Made by a program: the position numbers and the translations under genes. Positions 10,513 to 22,113 of a stretch of 33,231 nt of DNA are shown one piece after another (within the stretch, counting starts at the first letter, position 1; the number at the start of each line of letters is the position of its first letter). The stretch comes from Nemertoderma westbladi (Eukaryota > Xenacoelomorpha > Nemertodermatida > Nemertodermatidae), in assembly GCA_032718475.1 (NCBI GenBank), contig JAUCBJ010002812.1, positions 1 to 33,231 of the forward strand, in the 5' to 3' direction. Below the pieces are notes generated by a model. It searched no databases, was not told where the DNA came from, and saw nothing but the letters and a program-made list of their open reading frames with translations.

Positions 10513-12381
10513 TTTTCCACAGTAAACCCTTCCACACTGTTTCCTAAAGGAATACCTGTTCACCACCATGGGTGATCTTGAACAGTAAACCCTTCCACTC
10601 TGTTTCCTAAAGGAATGCCTGTTCACCACCATGGGTGATCTTCCACAGTAAACCCTTCCACTCTGTTTCCTAAAGGAATGCCTGTTCACCACCATGGGTG
10701 ATTTTCCACAGTAAACCCTTCCACTTTGTTTCCTAAAGGAATGACTGTTCACCACCATGGGTGATTTTCCACAGTAAACCCTTCCACTATGTTTCCCAAA
10801 GGAATGCCTGTTCACCACCATGGGTGATCTTCCACAGTAAACCCTTCCACTCTGTTTACTAAAGGAATTCCTGTTCACCACCATGGGTGATCTTCCACAG
10901 TAAACCCTTCCACTCTGTTTCCTAAAGAAATGCCTGTTCACCACCATGTATAATCTTCCACAGTAAACCCTTCCACTCTGTTTCCTAAAGGAATGCCCGT
11001 TCACCATCACGGGTTATCTTCCACTCTAAACCCTTCCACTCTGTTTCCTAAAGGAATGCCCGTTTACCATCACGGGTTATCTTCCACTCTAAACCCTTCC
11101 ACTCTGTTTCCTAAAGGAATGCCTGTTCACCACCATGGGTAATCTTCCACAGTAAACCCTTCCACTCTGTTACCTAAAGGAATGCCCGTTCACCATCACG
11201 GGTTATCTTCCACTGTAAACCCTTCTACTCTGTTTCCTAAAGGAATGCCTGTTCACCACCATGGGCGATCTTCCACAGAAAACCCTTCCACTCTGTTTCC
11301 TAAAGGAATGCCCGTTCACCATCACGGATTATCTTCCACTCTGTTTCCTAAAGGAATGCCTGTTCACCCATGGCTGATCTTTCACTCTAAACCCTTCCAC
11401 TCTGTTTCCTAAAGGAATGCCCGTTCACCATCACGGGTTATCTTCCACTCTAAACCCTTCCACTCTGTTTCCTAAAGGAATGCCTGTTCACCACCATGGG
11501 TGATCTTCCACAGTAAACCCTTCCACTCTGTTTCCTAAAGGAATGCCCGTTCACCATCACGGGTTATCTTCCACTCTAAACCCTTCCACTCTGTTTCCTA
11601 AAGGAATGCCTGTTCACCACCATGGGTGATCTTCCACAGTAAACCCTTCCACTCTGTTTTCTAAAGGAATGCCCGTTCACCATCACGGGTTATCTTCAAC
11701 AGTAAACCCTTCCACTCTGTTTCCTAAAGGAATGACTGTTCGGTTCATCACCTTGGGTGATCTTCCACAGTAAACCCTTCCACTCTGTTTTCTAAAGGAA
11801 TGCCCGTTCACCATCACGGGTTATCTTCAACAGTAAACCCTTCCACTCTGTTTCCTAAAGGAATGACTGTTCGGTTCATCACCTTGGGTGATCTTCCACA
11901 GTAAACCCTTCCACTCTGTTTCCTAAAGGAATGCCCGTTCACCACCATGGGTTATCTTCCACAGTAAACCCTTCCACTCTGTTTCCTAAAGGAATGACTG
12001 TTCGGTTCATCACCTTGGGTGATCTTCCACAGTAAACCCTTCCACTCTGTTTCCTAAAGGAATGCCCGTTCACCATCACGGGTTATCTTCCACAGTAAAC
12101 CATTCCACTCTGTTTCCTAAAGGAATGACTGTTCGGTTCATCACCTTGGGTGATCTTCCACAGTAAACCCTTCCACTCTGTTTCCTAAAGGAATGCCCGT
12201 TCACCATCACGGGTGATCTTCCTCAGTAAACCCTTCCACTCTGTTTCCTAAAGGAATACCTGTTCACCGCCACGGGTTATCTTCCACAGTAAACCCTTCC
12301 ACTCTGTTTCATAAAGGAATGCCCATTCACCATCGCGGGTTATCTTCCACTCTAAACCCTTCCACTCTGTTTCCTAAAGGA

Positions 12382-13431
12382 TACGATGGTTCGACAACAT
12401 TTGTGTCTACTGTTGATGGTGACACAGAACTATTTGAAGTGTTATGGGGCGTCCTCCAGGGAGACACACTTGCACCATTCTTGTTCATAATTGTGGTTGA
12501 CTATGTTCTACGCATGTCCTTAGATCATCATAATGATGATGGGGTGATGATAACTCCACCTACTGGCTCCAGAAATCGAGGAAATCCTGCCAAGTACCTA
12601 ACTGATCTAGACTATGATGATGACTTAGGAGTACTCTCAGAATCTCTGGAGGGAGCCCAACGGCTCCTCAGCTCATTAGAACATGCTGCTTCTAGTGTTG
12701 GTCTTTTTATTAACTCCAGAAAGACCAAAATTTTGACAGTTAACTTTGTAAGTTCTCATCAAGTCTCTGATCGGATGAGCATAAGCTCAAAGGATGGTAT
12801 GCTTGAGCATGTGGACGACTTCTGGTACCTGGGATCATGGATCCGGAAGTCAGGTGAGGACCTTCGAATACGTAAGGGAAAGGCATGGGCAGTCTTGAAT
12901 AGGCTTTCCGGGATTTGGAAGTGACCGAGAATTAATCGGAAACTTAAGGTCCGATTATTTAGAGCAGCAGTAGTTCCAGTACTCCTCTATGGGAGTCCAT
13001 GCTGGGCTCTAACTGCTGAGGACACCAAATCTCTGGATGGCACATTCACAAGAATGCTACGCCTGGTTCATTGTGTCAAGTACAATGCACACATCTCCAA
13101 CCATACACTATATAACATTGGAGGTGTCTCATTGGTTCCCCCAAGCTTGACACTAGAACAAAATCGCCTCCGCTTTACAGGACATTGCTTTCGCCGTGAG
13201 GACCAGCCAATGCATAATCTTGTACTTTAGCAGCCTCATGGAGTAAATAAGCATGGTGGACAGCCCATGACTTTCTTGAGACGCATCTTAAAGGACACTG
13301 GCCTTGAAGATGCGGATGATCTAGCAAATGTCATGGGTGATAGGGAGTTGTGGCGGCGCAATTTTGTCGACAAGCTGGCACAGCATTCTTAAAAATGCAG
13401 CTGCAATGCAGCATGCCGATACTAGTAGTGG
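12382..13431 (+). mobile_element. 5'-truncated LINE in satellite, copy 1
   Basis: A 1,050-bp 3' portion of the LINE family, beginning at the codons for YDGSTTFVS and ending in ACTAGTAGTGG. It is flanked by the 10-bp direct repeat TCCTAAAGGA (12372-12381 and 13432-13441), which is itself satellite sequence. That is the target-site duplication of target-primed insertion. GVLQGDTLAP is retained, but the catalytic FADD reads YDDD (12613-12624). Stop codons interrupt the frame after GIWK and at LVL*QPHG. The frame fused to the upstream satellite is fortuitous. Confidence 0.93.
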
Positions 13432-15702
13432 TCCTAAAGGAATGCCTGTTCACCAGCATGGGTGATCTTTTACAGTAAACCCTTCCACTCTGTTTCCTAA
13501 AGGAATGCCTGTTCACCACCATGGGTGATCTTCCACAGTACACCATTCCACTCTCTTTCCTACAGGAATGCCTGTTCACCACCATGGGTGATCTTCCACA
13601 GTAAACCCTTCCACTCTGTTTCCTAAAGGAATACCTGTTCACCGCCATGGGTTATCTTCCACAGTAAACTCTTCCACTCTATTTCCTAAAGGAATGCCTG
13701 TTCACCGCCATGGGTTATCTTCCACAGTAAACCCTTCCACTCTATTTCCTAAAGGAATGCCTGTTCACCACCATGGGTGATATTCCACAGTAAACCCTTC
13801 CACTCTGTTTCCTAAAGGAATTCCTGTTCACCACCATGGGTGATCTTCCACAGTAAACCCTTCCACTCTGTTTCCTAAAGAAATGCCTGTTCACCACCAT
13901 GTATAATCTTCCACAGTAAACCCTTCCACTCTGTTTCCTAAAGGAATGCCCGTTCACCATCACGGGTTATCTTCCACTCTAAACCCTTCCACTCTATTTC
14001 CTAAAGGAATGCCTGTTCACCACCATGGGTGATATTCCACAGTAAACCCTTCCACTCTGTTTCCTAAAGGAATTCCTGTTCACCACCATGGGTGATCTTC
14101 CACAGTAAACCCTTCCACTCTGTTTCCTAAAGAAATGCCCGTTTACCACCATGTATAATCTTCCACAGTAAACCCTTCCACTCTGTTACCTAAAGGAATG
14201 CCCGTTCACCATCACGGGTTATCTTCCACTCTAAACCCTTCCACTCTGTTTCCTAAAGGAATGCCTGTTCCCCACCATGGGTAATCTTCCACAGTAAACC
14301 CTTCCACTCTGTTTCCTAAAGGAATGCCCGTTCACCATCACGGATTATCTTCCACTCTGTTTCCTAAAGGAATGCCTGTTCACCCATGGCTGATCTTTCA
14401 CTCTAAACCCTTCCACTCTGTTTCCTAAAGGAATGCCCGTTCACCATCACGGGTTATCTTCCACTCTAAACCCTTCCACTCTGTTTCCTAAAGGAATGCC
14501 TGTTCACCACCATGGGTGATCTTCCACAGTAAACCCTTCCACTCTGTTTCCTAAAGGAATGCCCGTTCACCACCATGGGTTATCTTCCACTCTAAACCCT
14601 TCCACTCTGTTTCCTAAAGGAATACCTGTTCACCACCATGGGTGATCTTCCACAGTAAACCCTTCCACTCTGTTTCCTAAAGGAATGCCCGTTCACCACC
14701 ATGGGTTATCTTCCACTCTAAACCCTTCCACTCTGTTTCCTAAAGGAATGCCTGTTCACCACCATGGGTGATCTTCCACAGTAAACCCTTCCACTCTGTT
14801 TCCTAAAGGAATGCCCGTTCACCACCATGGGTTATCTTCCACTCTAAACCCTTCCACTCTGTTTCCTAAAGGAATACCTGTTCACCACCATGGGTGATCT
14901 TCCTCAGTAAACCCTTCCACTCTGTTTCCTAAAGGAATGCCTGTTCACCACCATGGGTTATCTTCCACTCTAAACCCTTCCACTCTGTTTCCTAAAGGAA
15001 TACCTGTTCACCACCATGGGTGATCTTCCACAGTAAACCATTCCACTCTGTTTTCTAAAGGAATGCCCGTTCACCATCACGGGTTATCTTCCACTCTAAA
15101 CCCTTCCACTCTGTTTCCTAAAGGAATGCCTGTTCACCATCGGGGGTTATCTTCCACAGTAAACCCTTCCACTCTGTTTCCTAAAGCAATGACTGTTCGG
15201 TTTATCACCTTGGGTGATCTTCCACAGTAAACCCTTCCACTCTGTTTCCTAAAGGAATGCCCGTTCACCAGCATGGGTGATCTTCCTCAGTAAACCCTTC
15301 CACTCTGTTTCCTAAAGGAATACCTGTTCACCGCCACGGGTTATCTTCCACAGTAAACCCTTCCACTCTGTTTCATAAAGGAATGCCCGTTCACCATCAC
15401 GGGTTATCTTCAACAGTAAACCCTTCCACTCTGTTTCCTAAAGGAATGACTGTTCGGTTCATCACCTTGGGTGATCTACCACAGTAAACCCTTCCACTCT
15501 ATTTCCTAAAGGAATGCCTGTTCACCAGCATGGGTGATCTTCCTCAGTAAACCCTTCCACTCTGTTTCCTAAAGGAATACCTGTTCACCGCCACGGGTTA
15601 TCTTCCACAGTAAACCCTTCCACTCTGTTTCATAAAGGAATGCCCATTCACCATCGCGGGTTATCTTCCACTCTAAACCCTTCCACTCTGTTTCCTAAAG
15701 GA

Positions 15703-16756
15703 TACGATGGTTCGACAACATTTGTGTCTACTGTTGATGGTGACACAGAACTATTTGAAGTGTTATGGGGCGTCCTCCAGGGAGACACACTTGCACCATT
15801 CTTGTTCATAATTGTGGTTGACTATGTTCTACGCATGTCCTTAGATCATCATAATGATGATGGGGTGATGATAACTCCACCTACTGGCTCCAGAAATCGA
15901 GGAAATCCTGCCAAGTACCTAACTGATCTAGACTATGATGATGACTTAGGAGTACTCTCAGAATCTCTGGAGGGAGCCCAACGGCTCCTCAGCTCATTAG
16001 AACATGCTGCTTCTAGTGTTGGTCTTTTTATTAACTCCAGAAAGACCAAAATTTTGACAGTTAACTTTGTAAGTTCTCAGCAAGTCTCTGATCGGATGAG
16101 CATAAGCTCAAAGGATGGTATGCTTGAGCATGTGGACGACTTCTGGTACCTGGGATCATGGATCCGGAAGTCAGGTGAGGACCTTCGAATACGTAAGGGA
16201 AAGAAAGGCATGGGCAGTCTTGAATAGGCTTTCCGGGATTTGGAAGTGACCGAGAATTAATCGGAAACTTAAGGTCCGATTATTTAGAGCAGCAGTAGTT
16301 CCAGTACTCCTCTATGGGAGTCCATGCTGGGCTCTAACTGCTGAGGACACCAAATCTCTGGATGGCACATTCACAAGAATGCTACGCCTGGTTCATTGTG
16401 TCAAGTACAATGCACACATCTCCAACCATACACTATATAACATTGGAGGTGTCTCATTGGTTCCCCCAAGCTTGACACTAGAACAAAATCGCCTCCGCTT
16501 TACAGGACATTGCTTTCGCCGTGAGGACCAGCCAATGCATAATCTTGTACTTTAGCAGCCTCATGGAGTAAATAAGCATGGTGGACAGCCCATGACTTTC
16601 TTGAGACGCATCTTAAAGGACACTGGCCTTGAAGATGCGGATGATCTAGCAAATGTCATGGGTGATAGGGAGTTGTGGCGGCGCAATTTTGTCGACAAGC
16701 TGGCACAGCATTCTTAAAAATGCAGCTGCAATGCAGCATGCCGATACTAGTAGTGG
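15703..16756 (+). mobile_element. 5'-truncated LINE in satellite, copy 2
   Basis: This copy is nearly identical to copy 1, with the same 5' truncation point, the same TCCTAAAGGA flanks, the same YDDD and the same stop codons. It therefore arose by copying the satellite segment, not by a new insertion. It differs by a 4-bp AAAG insertion near 16203, which shifts the frame. It starts 3,321 bp after the start of copy 1. Confidence 0.93.
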
Positions 16757-19144
16757 TCCTAAAGGAATGCCTGTTCACCAGCATGGGTGATCTTTCACAG
16801 TAAACCCTTCCACTCTGTTTCCTAAAGGAATGCCTGTTCACCACCATGGGTGATCTTCCACAGTACACCATTCCACTCTCTTTCCTACAGGAATGCCTGT
16901 TCACCACCATGGGTGATCTTCCACAGTAAACTCTTCCACTCTATTTCCTAAAGGAATGCCTGTTCACCGCCATGGGTTATCTTCCACAGTAAACCCTTCC
17001 ACTCTATTTCCTAAAGGAATGCCTGTTCACCACCATGGGTGATATTCCACAGTAAACCCTTCCACTCTGTTTCCTAAAGGAATTCCTGTTCACCACCATG
17101 GGTGATCTTCCACAGTAAACCCTTCCACTCTGTTTCCTAAAGAAATGCCTGTTCACCACCATGTATAATCTTCCACAGTAAACCCTTCCACTCTGTTTCC
17201 TAAAGGAATGCCCGTTCACCATCACGGGTTATCTTCCACTCTAAACCCTTCCACTCTATTTCCTAAAGGAATGCCTGTTCACCACCATGGGTGATATTCC
17301 ACAGTAAACCCTTCCACTCTGTTTCCTAAAGGAATTACTGTTCACCACCATGGGTGATCTTCCACAGTAAACCCTTCCACTCTGTTTCCTAAAGAAATGC
17401 CTGTTTACCACCATGTATAATCTTCCACAGTAAACCCTTCCACTCTGTTACCTAAAGGAATGCCCGTTCACCATCACGGGTTATCTTCCACTCTAAACCC
17501 TTCCACTCTGTTTCCTAAAGGAATGCCTGTTCACCACCATGGGTAATCTTCCACAGTAAACCCTTCCACTCTGTTACCTAAAGGAATGCCCGTTCACCAT
17601 CACGGGTTATCTTCCACTGTAAACCCTTCTACTCTGTTTCCTAAAGGAATGCCTGTTCACCACCATGGGCGATCTTCCACAGAAAACCCTTCCACTCTGT
17701 TTCCTAAAGGAATGCCCGTTCACCATCACGGATTATCTTCCACTCTGTTTCCTAAAGGAATGCCTGTTCACCCATGGCTGATCTTTCACTCTAAACCCTT
17801 CCACTCTGTTTCCTAAAGGAATGCCCGTTCACCATCACGGGTTATCTTCCACTCTAAACCCTTCCACTCTGTTTCCTAAAGGAATGCCTGTTCACCACCA
17901 TGGGTGATCTTCCACAGTAAACCCTTCCACTCTGTTTCCTAAAGGAATGCCCGTTCACCACCATGGGTGATCTTCCACAGTAAACCCTTCCACTCTGTTT
18001 CCTAAAGCAATGACTGTTCGGTTCATCACCTTGGGTGATCTTCCTCAGTAAACCCTTCCACTCTGTTTCCTAAAGGAATGCCCGTTCACCATCACGGATT
18101 ATCTTCCACTCTGTTTCCTAAAGGAATGCCTGTTCACCCATGGCTGATCTTTCACTCTAAACCCTTCCACTCTGTTTCCTAAAGGAATGCCCGTTCACCA
18201 TCACGGGTTATCTTCCACTCTAAACCCTTCCACTCTGTTTCCTAAAGGAATGCCTGTTCACCACCATGGGTGATCTTCCACAGTAAACCCTTCCACTCTG
18301 TTTCCTAAAGGAATGCCCGTTCACCATCACGGGTTATCTTCCACTCTAAACCCTTCCACTCTGTTTCCTAAAGGAATGCCTGTTCACCCATGGCTGATCT
18401 TTCACTCTAAACCCTTCCACTCTGTTTCCTAAAGGAATGCCCGTTCACCATCACGGGTTATCTTCCACTCTAAACCCTTCCACTCTGTTTCCTAAAGGAA
18501 TACCTGTTCACCACCATGGGTGATCTTCCACAGTAAACCATTCCACTCTGTTTTCTAAAGGAATGCCCGTTCACCATCACGGGTTATCTTCCACTCTAAA
18601 CCCTTCCACTCTGTTTCCTAAAGGAATGCCTGTTCACCATCGGGGGTTATCTTCCACAGTAAACCCTTCCACTCTGTTTCCTAAAGCAATGACTGTTCGG
18701 TTTATCACCTTGGGTGATCTTCCACAGTAAACCCTTCCACTCTGTTTCCTAAAGGAATGCCCGTTCACCATCACGGGTTATCTTCAACAGTAAACCCTTC
18801 CACTCTGTTTCCTAAAGGAATGACTGTTCGGTTCATCACCTTGGGTGATCTTCCACAGTAAACCCTTCCACTCTATTTCCTAAAGGAATGCCTGTTCACC
18901 ACCATGGGTGATCTTCCACAGTAAACCCTTCCACTCTGTTTTCTAAAGGAATGCCCGCTCACCATCACGGGTTATCTTCAACAGTAAACCCTTCCACTCT
19001 GTTTCCTAAAGCAATGACTGTTCGGTTTATCACCTTGGGTGATCTTCCACAGTAAACCCTTCCACTCTGTTTCCTAAAGGAATGCCCGTTCACCATCGCG
19101 GGTTATCTTCCACTCTAAACCCTTCCACTCTGTTTCCTAAAGGA

Positions 19145-20194
19145 TACGATGGTTCGACAACATTTGTGTCTACTGTTGATGGTGACACAGAACTATTTGA
19201 AGTGTTATGGGGCGTCCTCCAGGGAGACACACTTGCACCATTCTTGTTCATAATTGTGGTTGACTATGTTCTACGCATGTCCTTAGATCATCATAATGAT
19301 GATGGGGTGATGATAACTCCACCTACTGGCTCCAGAAATCGAGGAAATCCTGCCAAGTACCTAACTGATCTAGACTATGATGATGACTTAGGAGTACTCT
19401 CAGAATCTCTGGAGGGAGCCCAACGGCTCCTCAGCTCATTAGAACATGCTGCTTCTAGTGTTGGTCTTTTTATTAACTCCAGAAAGACCAAAATTTTGAC
19501 AGTTAACTTTGTAAGTTCTCAGCAAGTCTCTGATCGGATGAGCATAAGCTCAAAGGATGGTATGCTTGAGCATGTGGACGACTTCTGGTACCTGGGATCA
19601 TGGATCCGGAAGTCAGGTGAGGACCTTCGAATACGTAAGGGAAAGGCATGGGCAGTCTTGAATAGGATTTCCGGGATTTGGAAGTGACCGATAATTAATC
19701 GGAAACTTAAGGTCCGATTATTTAGAGCAGCAGTAGTTCCAGTACTCCTCTATGGGAGTCCATGCTGGGCTCTAACTGCTGAGGACACCAAATCTCTGGA
19801 TGGCACATTCACAAGAATGCTACGCCTGGTTCATTGTGTCAAGTACAATGCACACATCTCCAACCATACACTATATAACATTGGAGGTGTCTCATTGGTT
19901 CCCCCAAGCTTGACACTAGAACAAAATCGCCTCCGCTTTGCATGACATTGCTTTCGCCGTGAGGACCAGCCAATGCATAATCTTGTACTTTAGCAGCCTC
20001 ATGGAGTGAATAAGCATGGTGGACAGCCCATGACTTTCTTGAGACGCATCTTAAAGGACACTGGCCTTGAAGATGCGGATGATCTAGCAAATGTCCTGGG
20101 TGATAGGGAGTTGTGGCGGCGCAATTTTGTCGACAAGCTGGCACAGCATTCTTAAAAATGCAGCTGCAATGCAGCATGCCGATACTAGTAGTGG
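19145..20194 (+). mobile_element. 5'-truncated LINE in satellite, copy 3
   Basis: This is a third near-identical copy with the same junctions and inactivating changes as copies 1 and 2, starting 3,442 bp after copy 2. Private changes include GCTTTGCATGACATTG where the others have GCTTTACAGGACATTG, and AGGATTTCCGGG where the others have AGGCTTTCCGGG. The immediate left satellite unit carries the CATCGCGGG variant also found beside copies 1 and 2. The GTTTCATAAAGG variant unit present to the left of copies 1 and 2 is missing here. Confidence 0.93.
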
Positions 20195-20640
20195 TCCTAA
20201 AGGAATGCCTGTTCACCAGCATGGGTGATCTTCCACAGTAAACCCTTCCACTCTGTTTCCTAAAGGAATGCCTGTTCACCACCATGGGTGATCTTCCACA
20301 GTACACCATTCCACTCTCTTTCCTACAGGAATGCCTGTTCACCACCATGGGTGATCTTCCACAGTAAACCCTTCCACTCTGTTTCCTAAAGGAATACCTG
20401 TTCACCGCCATGGGTTATCTTCCACAGTAAACCCTTCCACTCTATTTCCTAAAGAAATGCCTGTTCACCACCATGGGTGATCTTCCACAGTACACCATTC
20501 CACTCTCTTTCCTACAGGAATGCCTGTTCACCACCATGGGTGATCTTCCACAGTAAACCCTTCCACTCTGTTTCCTAAAGGAATACCTGTTCACCGCCAT
20601 GGGTTATCTTCCACAGTAAACCCTTCCACTCTATTTCCTA

Positions 20641-20754
20641 ACTACTACTACTACTAGGATCGGCATGCTGCATTGCAGCTGCATTTTTAAGAATGCTGTG
20701 CCGGCTTGTCAACAAAATTGCACCGCCACAACTCCCTATCACCCATGACATTTG
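20641..20754 (-). mobile_element. Very short, independent LINE insertion with (TAG)n tail
   Basis: This is 114 bp of LINE 3' end on the minus strand, finishing in five TAG units (ACTACTACTACTACTAGG on the plus strand from 20641). It is bounded by the 10-bp direct repeat CTATTTCCTA (20631-20640 and 20755-20764), again satellite sequence. Its orientation, target site and truncation point differ from the 1,050-bp copies, so it is a separate event. The sequence is closer to fragment B at 383-613 (CAACAAAATTGCACCGCC) than to the amplified copies. Confidence 0.9.
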
Positions 20755-21051
20755 CTATTTCCTAAAGGAATGCCTGTTCACCACCATGGGTGATATTCCA
20801 CAGTAAACCCTTCCACTCTATTTCCTAAAGGAATGCCTGTTCACCGCCATGGGTTATCTTCCACAGTAAACCCTTCCACTCTATTTCCTAAATGAATGCC
20901 TGTTCACCACCACGGCTGATCTTCCACAGTAATCCCTTCCACTCTGTTTCCTAAAGGAATACCTGTTCACCGCCATGGGTTATCTTCCACAGTAAACCTT
21001 TCCACTCCGTTTCCTTAAGGAATGACTTTTCGGTTCAGTACCATGTATGAT

Positions 21052-22025
21052 ATTTAGTTTATCGTTAGTATACTTCTGTTTGGTCCCGCTACGATTGCAT
21101 TACCTTTCGACGCTTATTCTTGTCAATTATCAGCCGCTACATCTGTAGTGACTGACCCAATGCCATAATTGCAATTCTCTGAGTAATTTTACCTCCTTTT
21201 TGTGAATAAATTAAAAATCAATCAATCAATGTCAATCAGTCGGGGTGACCCAAATTAAAGAAGGTTTGTTGTGAAGATCCTGTATTTATTTATTTTACTA
21301 ATGTTACAAAAACTAGAATAGATAAATAGTTATGCATCAACAAAATTTAATTTGTAACAAGTTGTGTGCACATTAATTTAAGCTACATATATTAATACCA
21401 AATACAAATGTACGTTACTGAAAATTATCATGTGTGGCGATACGAAATATTGTAGATTAACCACAATACAAACCATAAGTACCATTAATCACTAACAACA
21501 TGTTGTAGACTATAAATGATTAGAGCACATTGCAGGAACAATATACTACTATACATATACAATTCCTTTACACAAGAATGCAGGAAATATGATATATCAG
21601 AATTCTAAAGTTTGTAAATAATAAATCAAGCAGATTATATCTCATAATCTGATGTGATCTTATATATATTTGTAATTCACAATCTGAATAGACAGAACAA
21701 CCAATTTCATAATTTTTTTGTAATCTATTTCTTATGTTACCCAACTTTTAATAAATTCCTTTGAATGAGTTCGAAAATCTCGGGGTAGGGATTCTAATTG
21801 GCTAGACAGGTTTCTATACCAAAAAACATCCAATCAGGGTTTTCTCCGAATGAGTTTGTAAATAAAGCCCATTATTTTTATTACAAAAAAACAACTATTT
21901 ATATACTGATTGTGTTTATTACTACATTATTATATTACAGATTAAATAATGTTTGAATATTATTCTTAAGCTGCATTTCATCATTTTTATAGAGATAAAA
22001 ATTAATAGACACGTGAGAAATTACA
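21052..22025. other. AT-rich intergenic DNA downstream of the ETS gene
   Basis: No gene or transposon ends are recognised. A short (ATCA)n stretch lies near 21215. This side lies 3' of the ETS gene and may include a longer alternative 3' UTR, since further AATAAA-like sites occur on the minus strand. Confidence 0.5.
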
Positions 22026-22031
22026 TTTATT
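22026..22031 (-). terminator. Candidate polyadenylation signal of the ETS gene
   Basis: AATAAA on the minus strand, 83 bp past the TAA stop of the ETS coding region, with a GT-containing stretch (CACGTGTCT) downstream. It is the first canonical hexamer after the stop. Usage cannot be shown from sequence. Confidence 0.45.
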
Positions 22032-22113
22032 TTGCGCACCGGAATTTCCAATAATATTTCTAAAATTTATAATTTCTTGTACAAATGTATCAATATAATA
22101 GCAGTAGATATAG

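Larger units (their letters stand above)
10513..21051. repeat. 63-bp satellite array with LINE insertions
   Basis: A 63-bp unit is repeated from about 10513 to 21051, interrupted by LINE insertions at 12382-13431, 15703-16756, 19145-20194 and 20641-20754. A typical unit holds CCACAGTAAACCCTTCCACT, CTGTTTCCTAAAGGAATG and CCTGTTCACCACCATGGGTG. Several subtypes occur. One carries CACCACCATGGGTGATC. A second carries CCCGTTCACCATCACGGG and often CACTCTAAACCC. A third, longer by 5 bp, carries ACTGTTCGGTTCATCACC. A fourth is shortened to CACCCATGGCTGATC. The first two alternate in places, for example at 11400-11700, making a 126-bp dimer. Because 63 is a multiple of three, frames stay open over several units on both strands. 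Subtype indels break them and nothing suggests translation. Confidence 0.95.

Noticed and set aside
10495-11010. Repetitive 171-codon frame on the minus strand (and similar ones at 13331-13963, 16656-17225, 19839-20411; plus strand 11182-11412 and 17586-17816)
   Set aside because: These frames exist because the satellite period is a multiple of three. They are broken by subtype indels, run on into LINE sequence, and are open on both strands.
12319-12924. 201-codon frames joining satellite to LINE reverse transcriptase (also at 15640 and 19082)
   Set aside because: The apparent start lies in the satellite and the fusion is a by-product of the insertion. The LINE part lacks its N-terminal half and has downstream stops.
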